From Terriglobia bacterium (GTDB taxonomy: Bacteria; Acidobacteriota; Terriglobia; Terriglobales; Acidobacteriaceae): a DNA stretch of 64,000 nucleotides. The notes under the pieces were generated by a model. The model saw nothing but the letters and a program-made list of their open reading frames with translations. It was not told the origin of the DNA and ran no database searches. The stretch lies in assembly GCA_020073525.1 (NCBI GenBank), contig JAIQFA010000005.1, forward strand, positions 58,169 to 122,168, read 5' to 3'. A program made the translations under genes and the position numbers. Of the stretch, positions 40,718-49,943 are shown one piece after another (within the stretch, counting starts at the first letter, position 1; each line of letters begins with the position of its first letter).

Positions 40718-43700
40718 ATGAAACGCTTCGCCTATTTCTTAGTTCTCCTATTCGCGACTCTCGCAGTGGAATCGCACGCTCAGAGCGTGGTGACGACGGG
40801 AATGGTCCGCGGAGTGGCCAGGGACGGCTCGGGCGCGTCCGTTCCGGGGGCCACCGTTGTGCTTTTGACTAGCGGCACCGCGCAGTCGTCGACACGGCTA
40901 ACCAATGACGTGGGCATCTTCGTTTTCCCCTCGCAGCCGGTGGGAACCTACCGCCTGGAAGTGAGGGCGGCCGGATTCCGCAAGGAACTCGTCGAAGGCA
41001 TCGAGGTGCAGGTCGGGCAGCCGACCACAGTCAACGTCAACCTCCAGCCTGGAGCGGGCACCGAGTCGATCACCGTAAGCGGCGAATCCCCGCTTCTGCG
41101 GACAGAAGACTCCAACCAGAGTTCCGTCATCAACCGCGAACTGCTCGATGGTCTCCCTCTGAACGGCCGCCGCTTCCTCGATTTCGCCTTGCTCGTTCCG
41201 AATGCCAGCCCCGACGGCCAGAACGGCCTCGTCAGTTTTGCCGGAGAACAGGGGGGCGAAGACACTGGTTATGCCAATGCCAACGGCGCGAACTCTTTCA
41301 CTGTCGATGGTGCCAGCGCCACCAGCAATTATTTCGGCAACGCCCGCGGCGGCGAGAAAGTGCCTTACGTCTTTGGCGAAAATGCCATTGAGGAGTTCCA
41401 GGTTGCCGTCACGCCGTATCGGGCGGATTACGGCGGAGCAGCCACCGGCTTTGTGAACGCGGTGACGCGGTCCGGCGCGGACGCCGTCCATGGCAGCGCA
41501 TTTTACTACAACCGCAACTCCGGCACGGGCGCCAACGACGCCGTCGACAAGGCCAACGGATTTGCCCGCCCGGTCAACATTCTGCAGCAATTCGGTGGAA
41601 GCTTGGGAGGCCCCCTCGTTCCCCATCGCGCCTGGTACTTCGTCGACTACGAGCAGCAACGCCAGAAGAATCCCATTACCGCGATTAACAACGGCTTCAC
41701 GGACGTCGACCAGACTAGCTTCGGCGTGCCCGACGGTACGCAGCTTCCCGCACCCAACTCCTCGTTTCCCGTGCCCGGCAACTTGTCGACACCCGACCCA
41801 ACCGACCCGGTTTATCTGCAAGATGTTGCCAACGCGCTGAACGCCATCCAGTCGAATCTCGGGGTGCAACCCCGTTTTGCCAACGACTGGTCGCTGTTTT
41901 CTAAAATCGATTACCGCGATGCGAAGGACGACCGCTTCTACCTCAGCCTGAACTGGAATCGCTTCGATTCCCCTAGCGGCTTTATTCTCGGCCCGCAGAC
42001 CGCGCTTTTCGGCAGAAGCACGCTGGCCAACGCGTTCGTGCGCGACTACCACGCCAGCGCTGGTTGGAGTCATGCTTATGGCAGCAACCTGCTGAATGAA
42101 ATCCATGCCAGCTTCTCGCGCGATGATCAGTACTCCACGCCGACCAGAATGGTGAATCCCGTGTTGCCGACTGTCCTGCTGAGTCCTCCGGGCGGCGAAG
42201 ATGAAAGCGGCGGGGGCAGCAACTTCCAGTTGGGCAACGCCGGTTTTGCCGGTGGACGCACCGACGAAGCGATCTGGCAGATCTCTGACCACGTAAGTTA
42301 TCTGCGCGGCAAGCACACTCTCAAATTTGGAGTCGAATTCACCCGCACTCATCTCACCGACCTCGCTTTCGGCGGCTTCGATCCTGACGCACAGGCGCAG
42401 AATGGCACGTTCCGCGGCACCTACAGCTTCTCCAGCCTCCAGAATTTTGCTCTTGGGATTTACGACAATTTTTTTCAGAGCACTGGCCAGCCTAAGTTTT
42501 CGTTCAACGTCCCTTATGTCGGCTTCTATTTTCACGACACCTACCAGATTCGGCCGCGTCTCACGCTGGATCTAGGCATCCGCGAAGACTTCCAGGTCTA
42601 TCCGCAGCCCAACCAGAATGTAGCGTTTCCGCTGACCGGACAGTTCCCCAATCAATATCAGCGCCTTGCCCCGCGCGTCGGATTTGCCTGGCAGCCGGCG
42701 GAGAAGACTGTGGTCCGCGGCGGATTTGGAATGTTCTACGAGAACTTCAACGGGTTGAATTACAGGAATGCGGTAGTCTCCAACGGATTGCTCTCGCAGC
42801 AGGCGTCGGTGTCGCTGGACTACGATCCGAACCTGGCACCCAACCAGCAACAAGCAGTTTTTCCCAACCAGATTTCGGATCCGTCGCTATTCTCGGCGCC
42901 CGATATCTCTCTGGTCGACCCGCATTTCCATTTTCCCTACATTCTGCAGGGAAGCCTGCAGATTGAGCGGGAAGTCCTGCGCGACACAGTTGTGACCATT
43001 GGTACCACTTGGACGCATGGTGTGCACCTGATCGCTTCCAGCGCCTACGATCTGAATTTGAACCGGCCCACCGGCACCACGACTTACAGGGCTGCGGACA
43101 CGGGACGTTCGGTTGTTCTTCCCAACTTGGACTCAGGCCTCTTGACTGAGGGACGGCTAACCTCGAACTTCGGCCAAATCAATACGCTGATCTCACCTGG
43201 CATTAACAATTACAACTCTCTGTTTGTGCAGGCGCAGCGACGCTTCCGGCATGGATTGGCATTTCAAACTGCGTATACATTGTCGAAAAATATGATGTCC
43301 CGTGGTGTGGACTTCAACAACCAGTTTGATTTCAGCAATACCCACGCGCCGTACTTGCTCGATCAACGCCATCGCCTGTCCGTGGCGGCAGTCTACGAGC
43401 CGAGGCTGGGAGCCGCCATGCAGTCGGGCGTCTTGCGTGCGGCCTTCTCGAATTGGACCATTAGCACGGTGATGCAATTCGCCTCTGGACGTCCCTACGC
43501 AGCGCTGGTCGACGTGGCTTGCCCGACCGACCAGTGCAACACTTTGAACAATACCGCCGCTTTGCAGGCCACCGCCAACTCGGCTCTTGGTATCAATGCC
43601 GGCAGCCCGAGTCCTTTTGTCGGCTTGGACTCGTTCTATGGTCCTTGGACTAAGCAGGTCGACTTGGGCTTGACGCGCCGCTTCAACCTCACGGAACGCA

Positions 43701-43939
43701 ACGCGCTCACTTTGCAAGCACAGGTCTTCAACGTGGCGAATCATGCGAACTACTACGTCCAAAACGGCACCGGAGTGGTCCCCATCCAATACAGCCCCAC
43801 CGGACCCAATTGCGGGGACGGCGCGACCCTAAACCAACAGTGCACCCTCGTCCCTAGCGAAGGTTTTGGCACACTTCAGACGATCAATGCACTGAACGGC
43901 CCGCGCGTAATGCAGTTCGCGCTCAAGTGGACCTTCTAG
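40718..43939 (+). CDS. Oar-type TonB-dependent outer-membrane receptor
   Basis: The 1073-residue protein has a signal peptide (MKRFAYFLVLLFATLAVESHAQ), a carboxypeptidase-regulatory-like domain (about 27-115: VRGVARDGSGASVPGATVVLL, GTYRLEVRAAGFRK), a plug-like region (SVINRELLDGLPLNGRRFLDF, NAIEEFQVAVTPYRADYGGAATGFVNAVTRSG) and a long beta barrel ending in a terminal Phe (MQFALKWTF), the usual outer-membrane insertion signal. These receptors are greatly expanded in Acidobacteriota and import large substrates, often glycans or peptides. Substrate unknown. The 545-residue open frame on the other strand is a shadow. Confidence 0.92.
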   Translation: MKRFAYFLVLLFATLAVESHAQSVVTTGMVRGVARDGSGASVPGATVVLLTSGTAQSSTRLTNDVGIFVFPSQPVGTYRLEVRAAGFRKELVEGIEVQVGQPTTVNVNLQPGAGTESITVSGESPLLRTEDSNQSSVINRELLDGLPLNGRRFLDFALLVPNASPDGQNGLVSFAGEQGGEDTGYANANGANSFTVDGASATSNYFGNARGGEKVPYVFGENAIEEFQVAVTPYRADYGGAATGFVNAVTRSGADAVHGSAFYYNRNSGTGANDAVDKANGFARPVNILQQFGGSLGGPLVPHRAWYFVDYEQQRQKNPITAINNGFTDVDQTSFGVPDGTQLPAPNSSFPVPGNLSTPDPTDPVYLQDVANALNAIQSNLGVQPRFANDWSLFSKIDYRDAKDDRFYLSLNWNRFDSPSGFILGPQTALFGRSTLANAFVRDYHASAGWSHAYGSNLLNEIHASFSRDDQYSTPTRMVNPVLPTVLLSPPGGEDESGGGSNFQLGNAGFAGGRTDEAIWQISDHVSYLRGKHTLKFGVEFTRTHLTDLAFGGFDPDAQAQNGTFRGTYSFSSLQNFALGIYDNFFQSTGQPKFSFNVPYVGFYFHDTYQIRPRLTLDLGIREDFQVYPQPNQNVAFPLTGQFPNQYQRLAPRVGFAWQPAEKTVVRGGFGMFYENFNGLNYRNAVVSNGLLSQQASVSLDYDPNLAPNQQQAVFPNQISDPSLFSAPDISLVDPHFHFPYILQGSLQIEREVLRDTVVTIGTTWTHGVHLIASSAYDLNLNRPTGTTTYRAADTGRSVVLPNLDSGLLTEGRLTSNFGQINTLISPGINNYNSLFVQAQRRFRHGLAFQTAYTLSKNMMSRGVDFNNQFDFSNTHAPYLLDQRHRLSVAAVYEPRLGAAMQSGVLRAAFSNWTISTVMQFASGRPYAALVDVACPTDQCNTLNNTAALQATANSALGINAGSPSPFVGLDSFYGPWTKQVDLGLTRRFNLTERNALTLQAQVFNVANHANYYVQNGTGVVPIQYSPTGPNCGDGATLNQQCTLVPSEGFGTLQTINALNGPRVMQFALKWTF

Positions 43940-44007
43940 CACTTGCGATGGCGCTCCACTGGTGGGGGTGTTTGCTTTGACTGAGAGCCGACAGCTGAGA
44001 GCTGCCT

Positions 44008-45447
44008 TTAGAAATCCAAATGAAACCGCAGACTTGGCACCAGCACCGGCCCCCGATCGCGGTTATACCCAGGGTGATTCACGTGCTGTAAATCGAACGC
44101 CGTGTAGATGCCGCGCCAGACATGCGCGTTGTAGTACGTCTCGAAGATGTTTTCGCGCCCGTAGTTGAGTCCGCCGTCGCCCAGCAGAAAGCCCACGCCG
44201 CCGAGCCGCAGATATTCCTGGTGATCTTTCTTGATAGCGTTGGTCACTACCACTGCGCCGACCTTGTCGAGCTTGCGCTTCCATCGCTCTCCGGCAAGGT
44301 CGCCTCCCGCCTGCAGGGTCTGGTCCACTTCGGTGTAAGCGTAGGATTCGTGCTGTCCCTCGCTCCAGCCGAAACGAGAGAAAGCACGGACATTCTTGCT
44401 GACCTGCTGCATCACGTTTACGTCGAATCCATACTTCACCGTCGTGCGCTCGGGATGATCGGTAATCGTGGGGCGTGTGGTCTTCCCCGCCAGGTAATCT
44501 GCGACCGCGTCCCGGTACACGCCCATGTTGGCGTGATTGACGAAGGTCAGCAGCCGGAGAGCGGTGTTCCGTTTCCCAGCGATGCTGGGATGCAACTCCA
44601 GTTCATAATTCTCTTCCCGCGCTTTGCGCAGGTTCCACTGCAGGTCAATGCCATTGGCGACCTTCGGCATCAGGCCCTCCGAGAAACGGAAGGCCCAGTT
44701 GCGGTCGTGGTATTCGGCGATCAGTCCCATGGTGTAGCCGCGCGTGTCCGCGGCATAGTCGTAGGCGCCATTGTCGTCCACGGTCCAATTCATGAACTGC
44801 AAGTGGCTGTCGGTGCCGACGTCGTTGGTGTCGAAGAAGTCATTCATCCCCAACTTGCCAAAGCGCAGCTCAATCCGCCGCACCGGGACTTTCGTCGCGA
44901 GGTACCACGGACCCCGCTCCGCCTCCACCGTCTCGTCGCTCAAAGGAATAATCTGGCGGATCATGCCCCGCGAAATATACGGAGTGGGGCCGAGCGTGGG
45001 GTTGCGCACCACGTCGAGGTCGGTAAATCCGCCCATGCCGAGCGCGTCGCTGAGGCCGCCTCCGTCCGCCATTTCGAAGTGCATGAAGATCTCAGTCGTG
45101 CTGGTGAGTTGCAATCCGGTGTAGAGCGAGCTGATATTCGAGGTGGCCTGTTCGGAATGAGTCTTGAAGCTGTTGGGCCCGCTGTATTTTGCATCGAACG
45201 ACGGATGCCACTGCAGGATGATGTTTGCCTGCCCCGAAACCCACCAACGCGAGGTCTGCGAGTGCGGAAACATCGTGAGCACCGGATCGTCTGGTGTCGC
45301 CGGGTCCGGTTCGCCTGCCCCTTGCGCCCAACCGTTGTTTGCAATCCCCAGCAGCAAAGCGAGTCCCAGGAAAACAATAAGCCGATCAAGCGGGCCCTCG
45401 CCAGGTGGAATATTGAAAATGACCCGCCGGATTGTCCTCACGATCAC
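44008..45447 (-). CDS. OprB-like carbohydrate porin
   Basis: The protein starts with GTG at 45447 and a signal sequence whose hydrophobic core is LIVFLGLALLLGIANNGWA. The 479-residue product alternates beta strands typical of a porin and ends with the OprB family hallmark HPGYNRDRGPVLVPSLRFHLDF, closing in a terminal Phe. RIELRFGKLGMNDFFDTNDV matches the conserved middle of the family. OprB porins pass sugars through the outer membrane. It lies 23 bp after the coiled-coil protein gene and converges on the TonB receptor gene. Confidence 0.87.
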   Translation of the reverse strand: MIVRTIRRVIFNIPPGEGPLDRLIVFLGLALLLGIANNGWAQGAGEPDPATPDDPVLTMFPHSQTSRWWVSGQANIILQWHPSFDAKYSGPNSFKTHSEQATSNISSLYTGLQLTSTTEIFMHFEMADGGGLSDALGMGGFTDLDVVRNPTLGPTPYISRGMIRQIIPLSDETVEAERGPWYLATKVPVRRIELRFGKLGMNDFFDTNDVGTDSHLQFMNWTVDDNGAYDYAADTRGYTMGLIAEYHDRNWAFRFSEGLMPKVANGIDLQWNLRKAREENYELELHPSIAGKRNTALRLLTFVNHANMGVYRDAVADYLAGKTTRPTITDHPERTTVKYGFDVNVMQQVSKNVRAFSRFGWSEGQHESYAYTEVDQTLQAGGDLAGERWKRKLDKVGAVVVTNAIKKDHQEYLRLGGVGFLLGDGGLNYGRENIFETYYNAHVWRGIYTAFDLQHVNHPGYNRDRGPVLVPSLRFHLDF

Positions 45448-45470
45448 GGTTCCTGGTTAGAAGTTATACC

Positions 45471-46034
45471 TTAAGGATCGTAAACCATTGTGTGCATGCC
45501 CGCCCGCCGCGCCGCTTCCTGCATCTCACTGAGCTTTATTTTCTGCTCATCGAGTTGCTGTTGGATTTGCGAGATCCGCCGCAGTTGTCTCGCCTGATAA
45601 CGGTTGTACGGTGGTTCGTACTGGACGCTTCCGCCAGAGGAACGAATCGACGCATTGAGTTGGTCGATCCGCGCCTGCAAAGCCGCCATCTTGTGTTTTT
45701 GCGCCAAGATCTGTCTCTTCCATTGATCCGCCGCTCGTTGATCCGCCAAGCGTTGTTGCACCGGCTGATGTGCCGCACGCGGGTCTTCCGAACGAAAATC
45801 AGCACCCGTAGCGCTCGCCGTTGCGTCAGACCCTGGCTCGGCTTCCGGCGACCCCTGATTCGCATCCGGATCCTTCGGAAGGTCCTTATTCGTGATTACC
45901 TTTGGCGTTGCAGAAGATGCATCCTGGGCCTTCTTTTCCCGGTTCTGGCGTGCAACGTCGCCCAGCGACTGCGCAAAAGTGAACCCATTCATCAGCAGTG
46001 CGATTGCCAACATCTTGAAGACCATTCGCCGCAT
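45471..46034 (-). CDS. Secreted coiled-coil hypothetical protein
   Basis: The 187-residue protein has a signal peptide (MRRMVFKMLAIALLMNGFTFAQ) followed by SLGDVARQNREKK, a motif I have seen at the start of small acidobacterial exported proteins. The middle (about 35-85) is disordered, rich in Pro, Asp and Ala. Two heptad-like coiled-coil stretches follow (about 95-130 with KRQILAQKHKMAALQARIDQL; 148-175 with QLRRISQIQQQLDEQKIKL). Function unknown. It is directly upstream of the OprB-like porin and could be a periplasmic partner. Confidence 0.8.
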   Translation of the reverse strand: MRRMVFKMLAIALLMNGFTFAQSLGDVARQNREKKAQDASSATPKVITNKDLPKDPDANQGSPEAEPGSDATASATGADFRSEDPRAAHQPVQQRLADQRAADQWKRQILAQKHKMAALQARIDQLNASIRSSGGSVQYEPPYNRYQARQLRRISQIQQQLDEQKIKLSEMQEAARRAGMHTMVYDP

Positions 46035-46147
46035 AAGGTTCTCCGCTGTGCCGACTTCTTTCGAAGCCTGCTGCCAATGCTAACCCTGCACGCGACGAAC
46101 AGTTGCCAACCATAGAATGCGCGCGCCAAACGAAAGTACCGAAGCGA

Positions 46148-47023
46148 TCATGACCCACGGACCATCTCCAGCACCTTTTGTGGCGTTACGCCGCTCTCAC
46201 GTAAATGCCGGATGCTCAACGTATCGTGCCGCTTCGCCAGGCGGACTCCGGCGGCGTCCCGCACCAGGTCGCAATGAAAATAATCGGGAGCGGCCACCCC
46301 GAGCGCGCGCATCAGCAGTAGTTGCCGCGCGGTCGACTTCAGCAAATCCGCGCCCCGCACCACCTCCGAGATGCGCATTGCTGCGTCGTCGACCACGACC
46401 GCAAGTTGGTAAGCAGGAACATCATCGCGCCGCCAGATGAGGAAATCGCCGAAATCGCTGCCGCCGACATAGCGCTGCTGGCCCAGATTCAGATCCGCAA
46501 ACTCAATCGGCTCGCCGTCAGGAACGCGGAACCGCCAATTCACGCCCGCGGGCTGCGTGAACCCGGCCGCATCTTTGCGCTCACGACAAGTTCCCGGATA
46601 CACCGGCTCATCGTCCGTATCATTCGGAGCGCTGGCCAACTGCGCCAGATCCTTGCGCGAACAATGACACGGATACAGAAATCCACCCTCGCGCAGCCGC
46701 CGCCAAGCCTCCAAATAGTGTGCCCGGCGCTCACTCTGCGAGTAGGGGCCGAACGCCCCTCCGCAATCCGGACCCTCAGTCCAATGAATTCCGAGCCAGT
46801 GCAGGTCGTCTATCATGGCACGAGCAAACCCCGCCCGCGAGCGCTGCGGATCGAGATCCTCGTTCCGCAAGATTAAAGTTCCGTGATTTTCGATTGCCCG
46901 CTGCGCCGCGATCCAGAAGGTCCGCGCATGCCCAATGTGCAGCAGGCCCGTGGGCGACGGCGCCAGGCGTCCGCGATAAACGACTTGATCGTCAGGAGGA
47001 ATCGTTGGCGAGGGCTCTTTCAC
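46148..47023 (-). CDS. gluQ: Glutamyl-Q tRNA(Asp) synthetase
   Basis: This GluRS paralogue attaches glutamate to the queuosine base of tRNA-Asp and lacks the anticodon-binding domain. The 291-residue length fits. Motifs: RLAPSPTGLLHIGHART (HIGH signature), LRNEDLDPQR, the zinc site Cys residues in YPCHCSRKDL and YPGTC, DFLIWRRDDVPAYQLAVVVDD and the KMSKS equivalent VRLAKRHD. The degenerate KMSKS is typical of GluQRS. Confidence 0.93.
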   Translation of the reverse strand: MKEPSPTIPPDDQVVYRGRLAPSPTGLLHIGHARTFWIAAQRAIENHGTLILRNEDLDPQRSRAGFARAMIDDLHWLGIHWTEGPDCGGAFGPYSQSERRAHYLEAWRRLREGGFLYPCHCSRKDLAQLASAPNDTDDEPVYPGTCRERKDAAGFTQPAGVNWRFRVPDGEPIEFADLNLGQQRYVGGSDFGDFLIWRRDDVPAYQLAVVVDDAAMRISEVVRGADLLKSTARQLLLMRALGVAAPDYFHCDLVRDAAGVRLAKRHDTLSIRHLRESGVTPQKVLEMVRGS

Positions 47024-47208
47024 AAATGCATTCTAGCGGGAAGCATATTACCAGCGCGCAGCGTGTTGTCAGCCACACGCCGTGTATGGCGGCGCACACG
47101 GCCCGCCGCTCCAGGCGGACGTAAGTCGCGTAGCATCAACGGCCGCCCGGTTGGTCCCCCTTTTGCCATATCACTTGCGACTGCGCCAGCCGCAGAGGAG
47201 GTGACACA

Positions 47209-48126
47209 ATGACAACTACTTGGAAATCCGGTGACGACAAATCGACGAATCAGAAATCCGCCAAACAGGCAACCAACAACAATACAATCTCAGGGACAAC
47301 GCTCTCATCCTGGTCGCGCCAGCAAAAGCTGGCCATGATCGCAGGCTTCGGGATTCTCGGGCTGCTGCTCGCCGTGAGTGCGTGCTCGAAGCAGTCTCCA
47401 AAACCGGCGCTGGTCGGCGTATCCAGCCCCGCATCAAATTCCCCAACGCCCGCGGCAACCGCCACCCCGGCAGCCACGTCAGCCGTTGCAACGCCGACCA
47501 CCGCCACGAAGAAGACTCACAAGAAGCGTCCCGCGAACGTAACTTACACGGACCCGAACTCGGGCGTCTCATTCCTCTATCCGCGTAAGTTCGCGCTCAC
47601 CGCGGGCGACAAAGCGCAGCCTCAGTTTGCGGTCCTGGGCGATGCATCGATGAACTTCGTTCAGCCCGGCGGCTTCACGGTCGCGACTGTTGAAATGCCC
47701 GCCGGTTTGTATCCCGGCACCGACTTCGCTTCCGGCTTCTTCAATGTGAACGTCAATCGCAGCGTCTCTGAACAAGAGTGCGGCCACTTTGCGGTTGTCG
47801 ATTCCCACAATATCGACGGCGCGCCCGTGGATGCCGAAAAGGTGGAGATCGGCTCGACCGACATGGAAACGACTTCCAACTTTTCCGCCAGTGCCATGAC
47901 GCAAAGCGAAACCCAGTACTACCACAGCTATGAAAATGGAGCCTGCTACGAATACGTCCTGAGCGTGGGCACCGCTGGATATGGCGCTAAAGACGGCGTT
48001 GAGCCCGTCAACCGCGACGAAGTCTTCGCCAAGCTGGAAAAGATCCTGGCCACGGTAAAGATCAATCCAGTTGAGCAGGAGAAGGTTGCCGAACAGGCAG
48101 TGAACGGCACCACCGGCAAGGAGTAG
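47209..48126 (+). CDS. Membrane-anchored hypothetical protein with long cytoplasmic N-terminus
   Basis: The 305-residue protein has a polar N-terminus of about 40 residues, a hydrophobic segment (QQKLAMIAGFGILGLLLAVSAC) ending in a lipobox-like AVSAC, then a Ser/Thr/Ala/Pro-rich stalk (about 62-105) and a folded domain (VTYTDPNSGVSFLYPRKFAL...). The long region before the hydrophobic segment is atypical for a lipoprotein, so a single-pass membrane anchor is equally possible. The folded part resembles PsbP-like or lipoprotein domains of unknown role. GAGGAGGTGACACA precedes the ATG. Confidence 0.75.
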   Translation: MTTTWKSGDDKSTNQKSAKQATNNNTISGTTLSSWSRQQKLAMIAGFGILGLLLAVSACSKQSPKPALVGVSSPASNSPTPAATATPAATSAVATPTTATKKTHKKRPANVTYTDPNSGVSFLYPRKFALTAGDKAQPQFAVLGDASMNFVQPGGFTVATVEMPAGLYPGTDFASGFFNVNVNRSVSEQECGHFAVVDSHNIDGAPVDAEKVEIGSTDMETTSNFSASAMTQSETQYYHSYENGACYEYVLSVGTAGYGAKDGVEPVNRDEVFAKLEKILATVKINPVEQEKVAEQAVNGTTGKE

Positions 48127-48149
48127 ACCAGCAGCACGAAAAACACTCG

Positions 48150-48181
48150 GGCCACGCGAACCGCTTGCGTGGCCTTTTTTT
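48150..48181 (+). terminator. Rho-independent terminator
   Basis: GGCCACGC (48150-48157) pairs with GCGTGGCC (48167-48174) and is followed by seven T. It ends the transcript of the preceding membrane-anchored protein gene, 24 bp after its stop. Confidence 0.9.
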
Positions 48182-48306
48182 GCATCCTAGTCAAGCCAAC
48201 TTACATCTGAAATGTAATCTTCTTCTGGAAAACGCCCGGCAATTTTGTTCCGTTTATTGGCTCTTGCTGCCTCCAGAAAAACTGACACAAAGGATACTGA
48301 ATCAAC

Positions 48307-48909
48307 ATGCTGAAAGCAGCGCAACGGTTTGGTGTAGTTTCCGCCATCGCCCTTCTCGCGAGTCTGCCGGCGCTCGCCCAGACCTCCACCTGGAACATCG
48401 ACCCGGCACACTCGACCGCGCAGTTCACGGTGCGTCACCTGGGGATATCCAATGTCACCGGCAGTTTTACGAAGGTGACGGGAACCATCGCTCTGAACGA
48501 CAAAGACCTCACGCAGTCGCAAGTATCGGCGAGCATTGATGTCAACTCGGTCGATACCCGGGTCGAAGCGCGGGACAAAGATCTCAAGAGCCCGAATTTC
48601 TTTGAGGTTGAAAAGTACCCGACCATCGAGTTCAAGTCCAAAAAGATCGTGAGCGGCGGCGGGAAATTGCAGGTGATTGGCGACCTGACCATCCACGGAA
48701 CCACGCGGGAAGTCACGCTCGACGTTGACGGACCTACTCCGGAGTTGACCGATCCGTGGGGCAATTCGCGCCGTGGAATCTCCGCCACGGCGACCATCAA
48801 CCGCAAGGATTTCAATCTCGTCTACAACAAGCTCCTCGGGACCGGTGAAGCGGTCGTAGGAGACAACGTCAAAATACAGATTGACGCGGAAATTGTGAAG
48901 AAGAAGTAA
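48307..48909 (+). CDS. YceI-family periplasmic protein
   Basis: The 200-residue protein has a signal peptide (MLKAAQRFGVVSAIALLASLPALAQ) and a full YceI lipocalin-like domain: WNIDPAHSTAQFTVRHLGISNVTGSF, VSASIDVNSVDTRVEARDKDLKSPNFFEVEKYPTIEF, GDLTIHGTTREVTL and INRKDFNLVYN. Family members bind polyisoprenoids or other lipids in the periplasm. Length and order are standard. It stands between two terminator/repeat gaps and is probably monocistronic. Confidence 0.93.
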   Translation: MLKAAQRFGVVSAIALLASLPALAQTSTWNIDPAHSTAQFTVRHLGISNVTGSFTKVTGTIALNDKDLTQSQVSASIDVNSVDTRVEARDKDLKSPNFFEVEKYPTIEFKSKKIVSGGGKLQVIGDLTIHGTTREVTLDVDGPTPELTDPWGNSRRGISATATINRKDFNLVYNKLLGTGEAVVGDNVKIQIDAEIVKKK

Positions 48910-49005
48910 GAATCGGGTGATCTGGACATCGAAAATCGGCTCGGGGCTCAGATGACCCGATGGCCCGATCAGCCGATGACCCGATCCTCAAGGTATGATC
49001 GAACT

Positions 49006-49887
49006 GTGGTGACCAAGGGCGTCGCAAAAAACAAACTACAACTTTTGCGTTCTGAGAGACTGGGCAAACTGGCCTGGACGGTGCATGCCTTCTCGACGCG
49101 GCATGGTGGCGTGTCGCGCGTCTATGGCGGCAATGCGCTGAATCTTGGATTCACGAAGCAGGACTCGCGCGCCGCCGTCGAGCGCAACCGTGAGCTTTTT
49201 CTCAAGGAACTGGGCGCGACCAATCGAGACAAGAACTGGCCCCTGGTATCGCTGCGGCAGATTCATTCGGACCTGATCCACCGAGTCGAAGGAATGCCGG
49301 AACAGCCTTTGACTGGAGACGGACTCGTCACGGATACACCGGGGCTACTGGTGGCGGTGCAGACGGCCGATTGCCTTCCCATCATTTTGGCGGATCGGAC
49401 GCGGCGGTCGGTCGGCGTTTTCCATGCGGGCTGGCGTGGCACGGTCAAGCGGATTGTTGAGAAGGGCGTAGGCGAGATGCGGAAACATTTCAGGAGTGAT
49501 CCTCGGGACTTGGTGGCGGCGATTGGGCCGGGCGTGCGCGGGTGCTGCTACGAAGTGGGTGGAGAGGTGCGCACCCGGTTCGAAGCCCAGTTCGCATACG
49601 GCGGTAGCCTGTTTCGCGAGGTGAAGGAATCAGATCCGGTGCGCGAAAAATATCCTTTACTGTTCCTGACGGCGCGCGCACCGGGACACAGCGAGTTGCC
49701 GGTGAAGCTCTTTCTTGATCTGGTGGAGGCGAACCGGCGACAACTGCTGGATGCGGGCGTGCTGGCGAAGAACATCGATGCGGTTGGACCGTGCACCGCC
49801 TGCCATCCGGAACTGTTGTTCAGCTTTCGGGCGGAGAAGGGCGTAACCGGAAGACTGATGGGGGCGGTTGGAATCAGGCCCGAATGA
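49006..49887 (+). CDS. PgeF/YfiH-family (purine nucleoside phosphorylase/laccase-domain) protein
   Basis: Members of this family (YfiH, LACC1/FAMIN) act on purine nucleosides and help peptidoglycan fidelity in E. coli. Motifs: FSTRHGGVSRVYGG, LVSLRQIHSDLIHRV, GDGLVTDTPGLLVAVQTADCLPII (with TADC), VGVFHAGWRGTVKRIV, AAIGPGVRGCCYEVG and VGPCTACHPELLFSFR. The conserved His and Cys zinc ligands are in HSD, TADCLP and HAGWRG. The start is uncertain: GTG at 49006 or 49009 is preferred, since an in-frame ATG at 48952 lies in a GATGACCCGAT repeat. Confidence 0.9.
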   Translation: MVTKGVAKNKLQLLRSERLGKLAWTVHAFSTRHGGVSRVYGGNALNLGFTKQDSRAAVERNRELFLKELGATNRDKNWPLVSLRQIHSDLIHRVEGMPEQPLTGDGLVTDTPGLLVAVQTADCLPIILADRTRRSVGVFHAGWRGTVKRIVEKGVGEMRKHFRSDPRDLVAAIGPGVRGCCYEVGGEVRTRFEAQFAYGGSLFREVKESDPVREKYPLLFLTARAPGHSELPVKLFLDLVEANRRQLLDAGVLAKNIDAVGPCTACHPELLFSFRAEKGVTGRLMGAVGIRPE

Positions 49888-49943
49888 AGGAGTCGGCTTC
49901 GCGCGACTGGGCGGACGAGGGCGTCCGCCCCTACGCGAGCTGT

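Noticed and set aside
40898-42535. 545-codon open frame opposite the TonB receptor
   Set aside because: Antisense shadow of a clear receptor gene; no family motif and no ribosome-binding site.
44122-45474. 450-codon open frame opposite the OprB-like porin
   Set aside because: The minus strand ends in the OprB C-terminal hallmark; the plus frame is compositionally a shadow.
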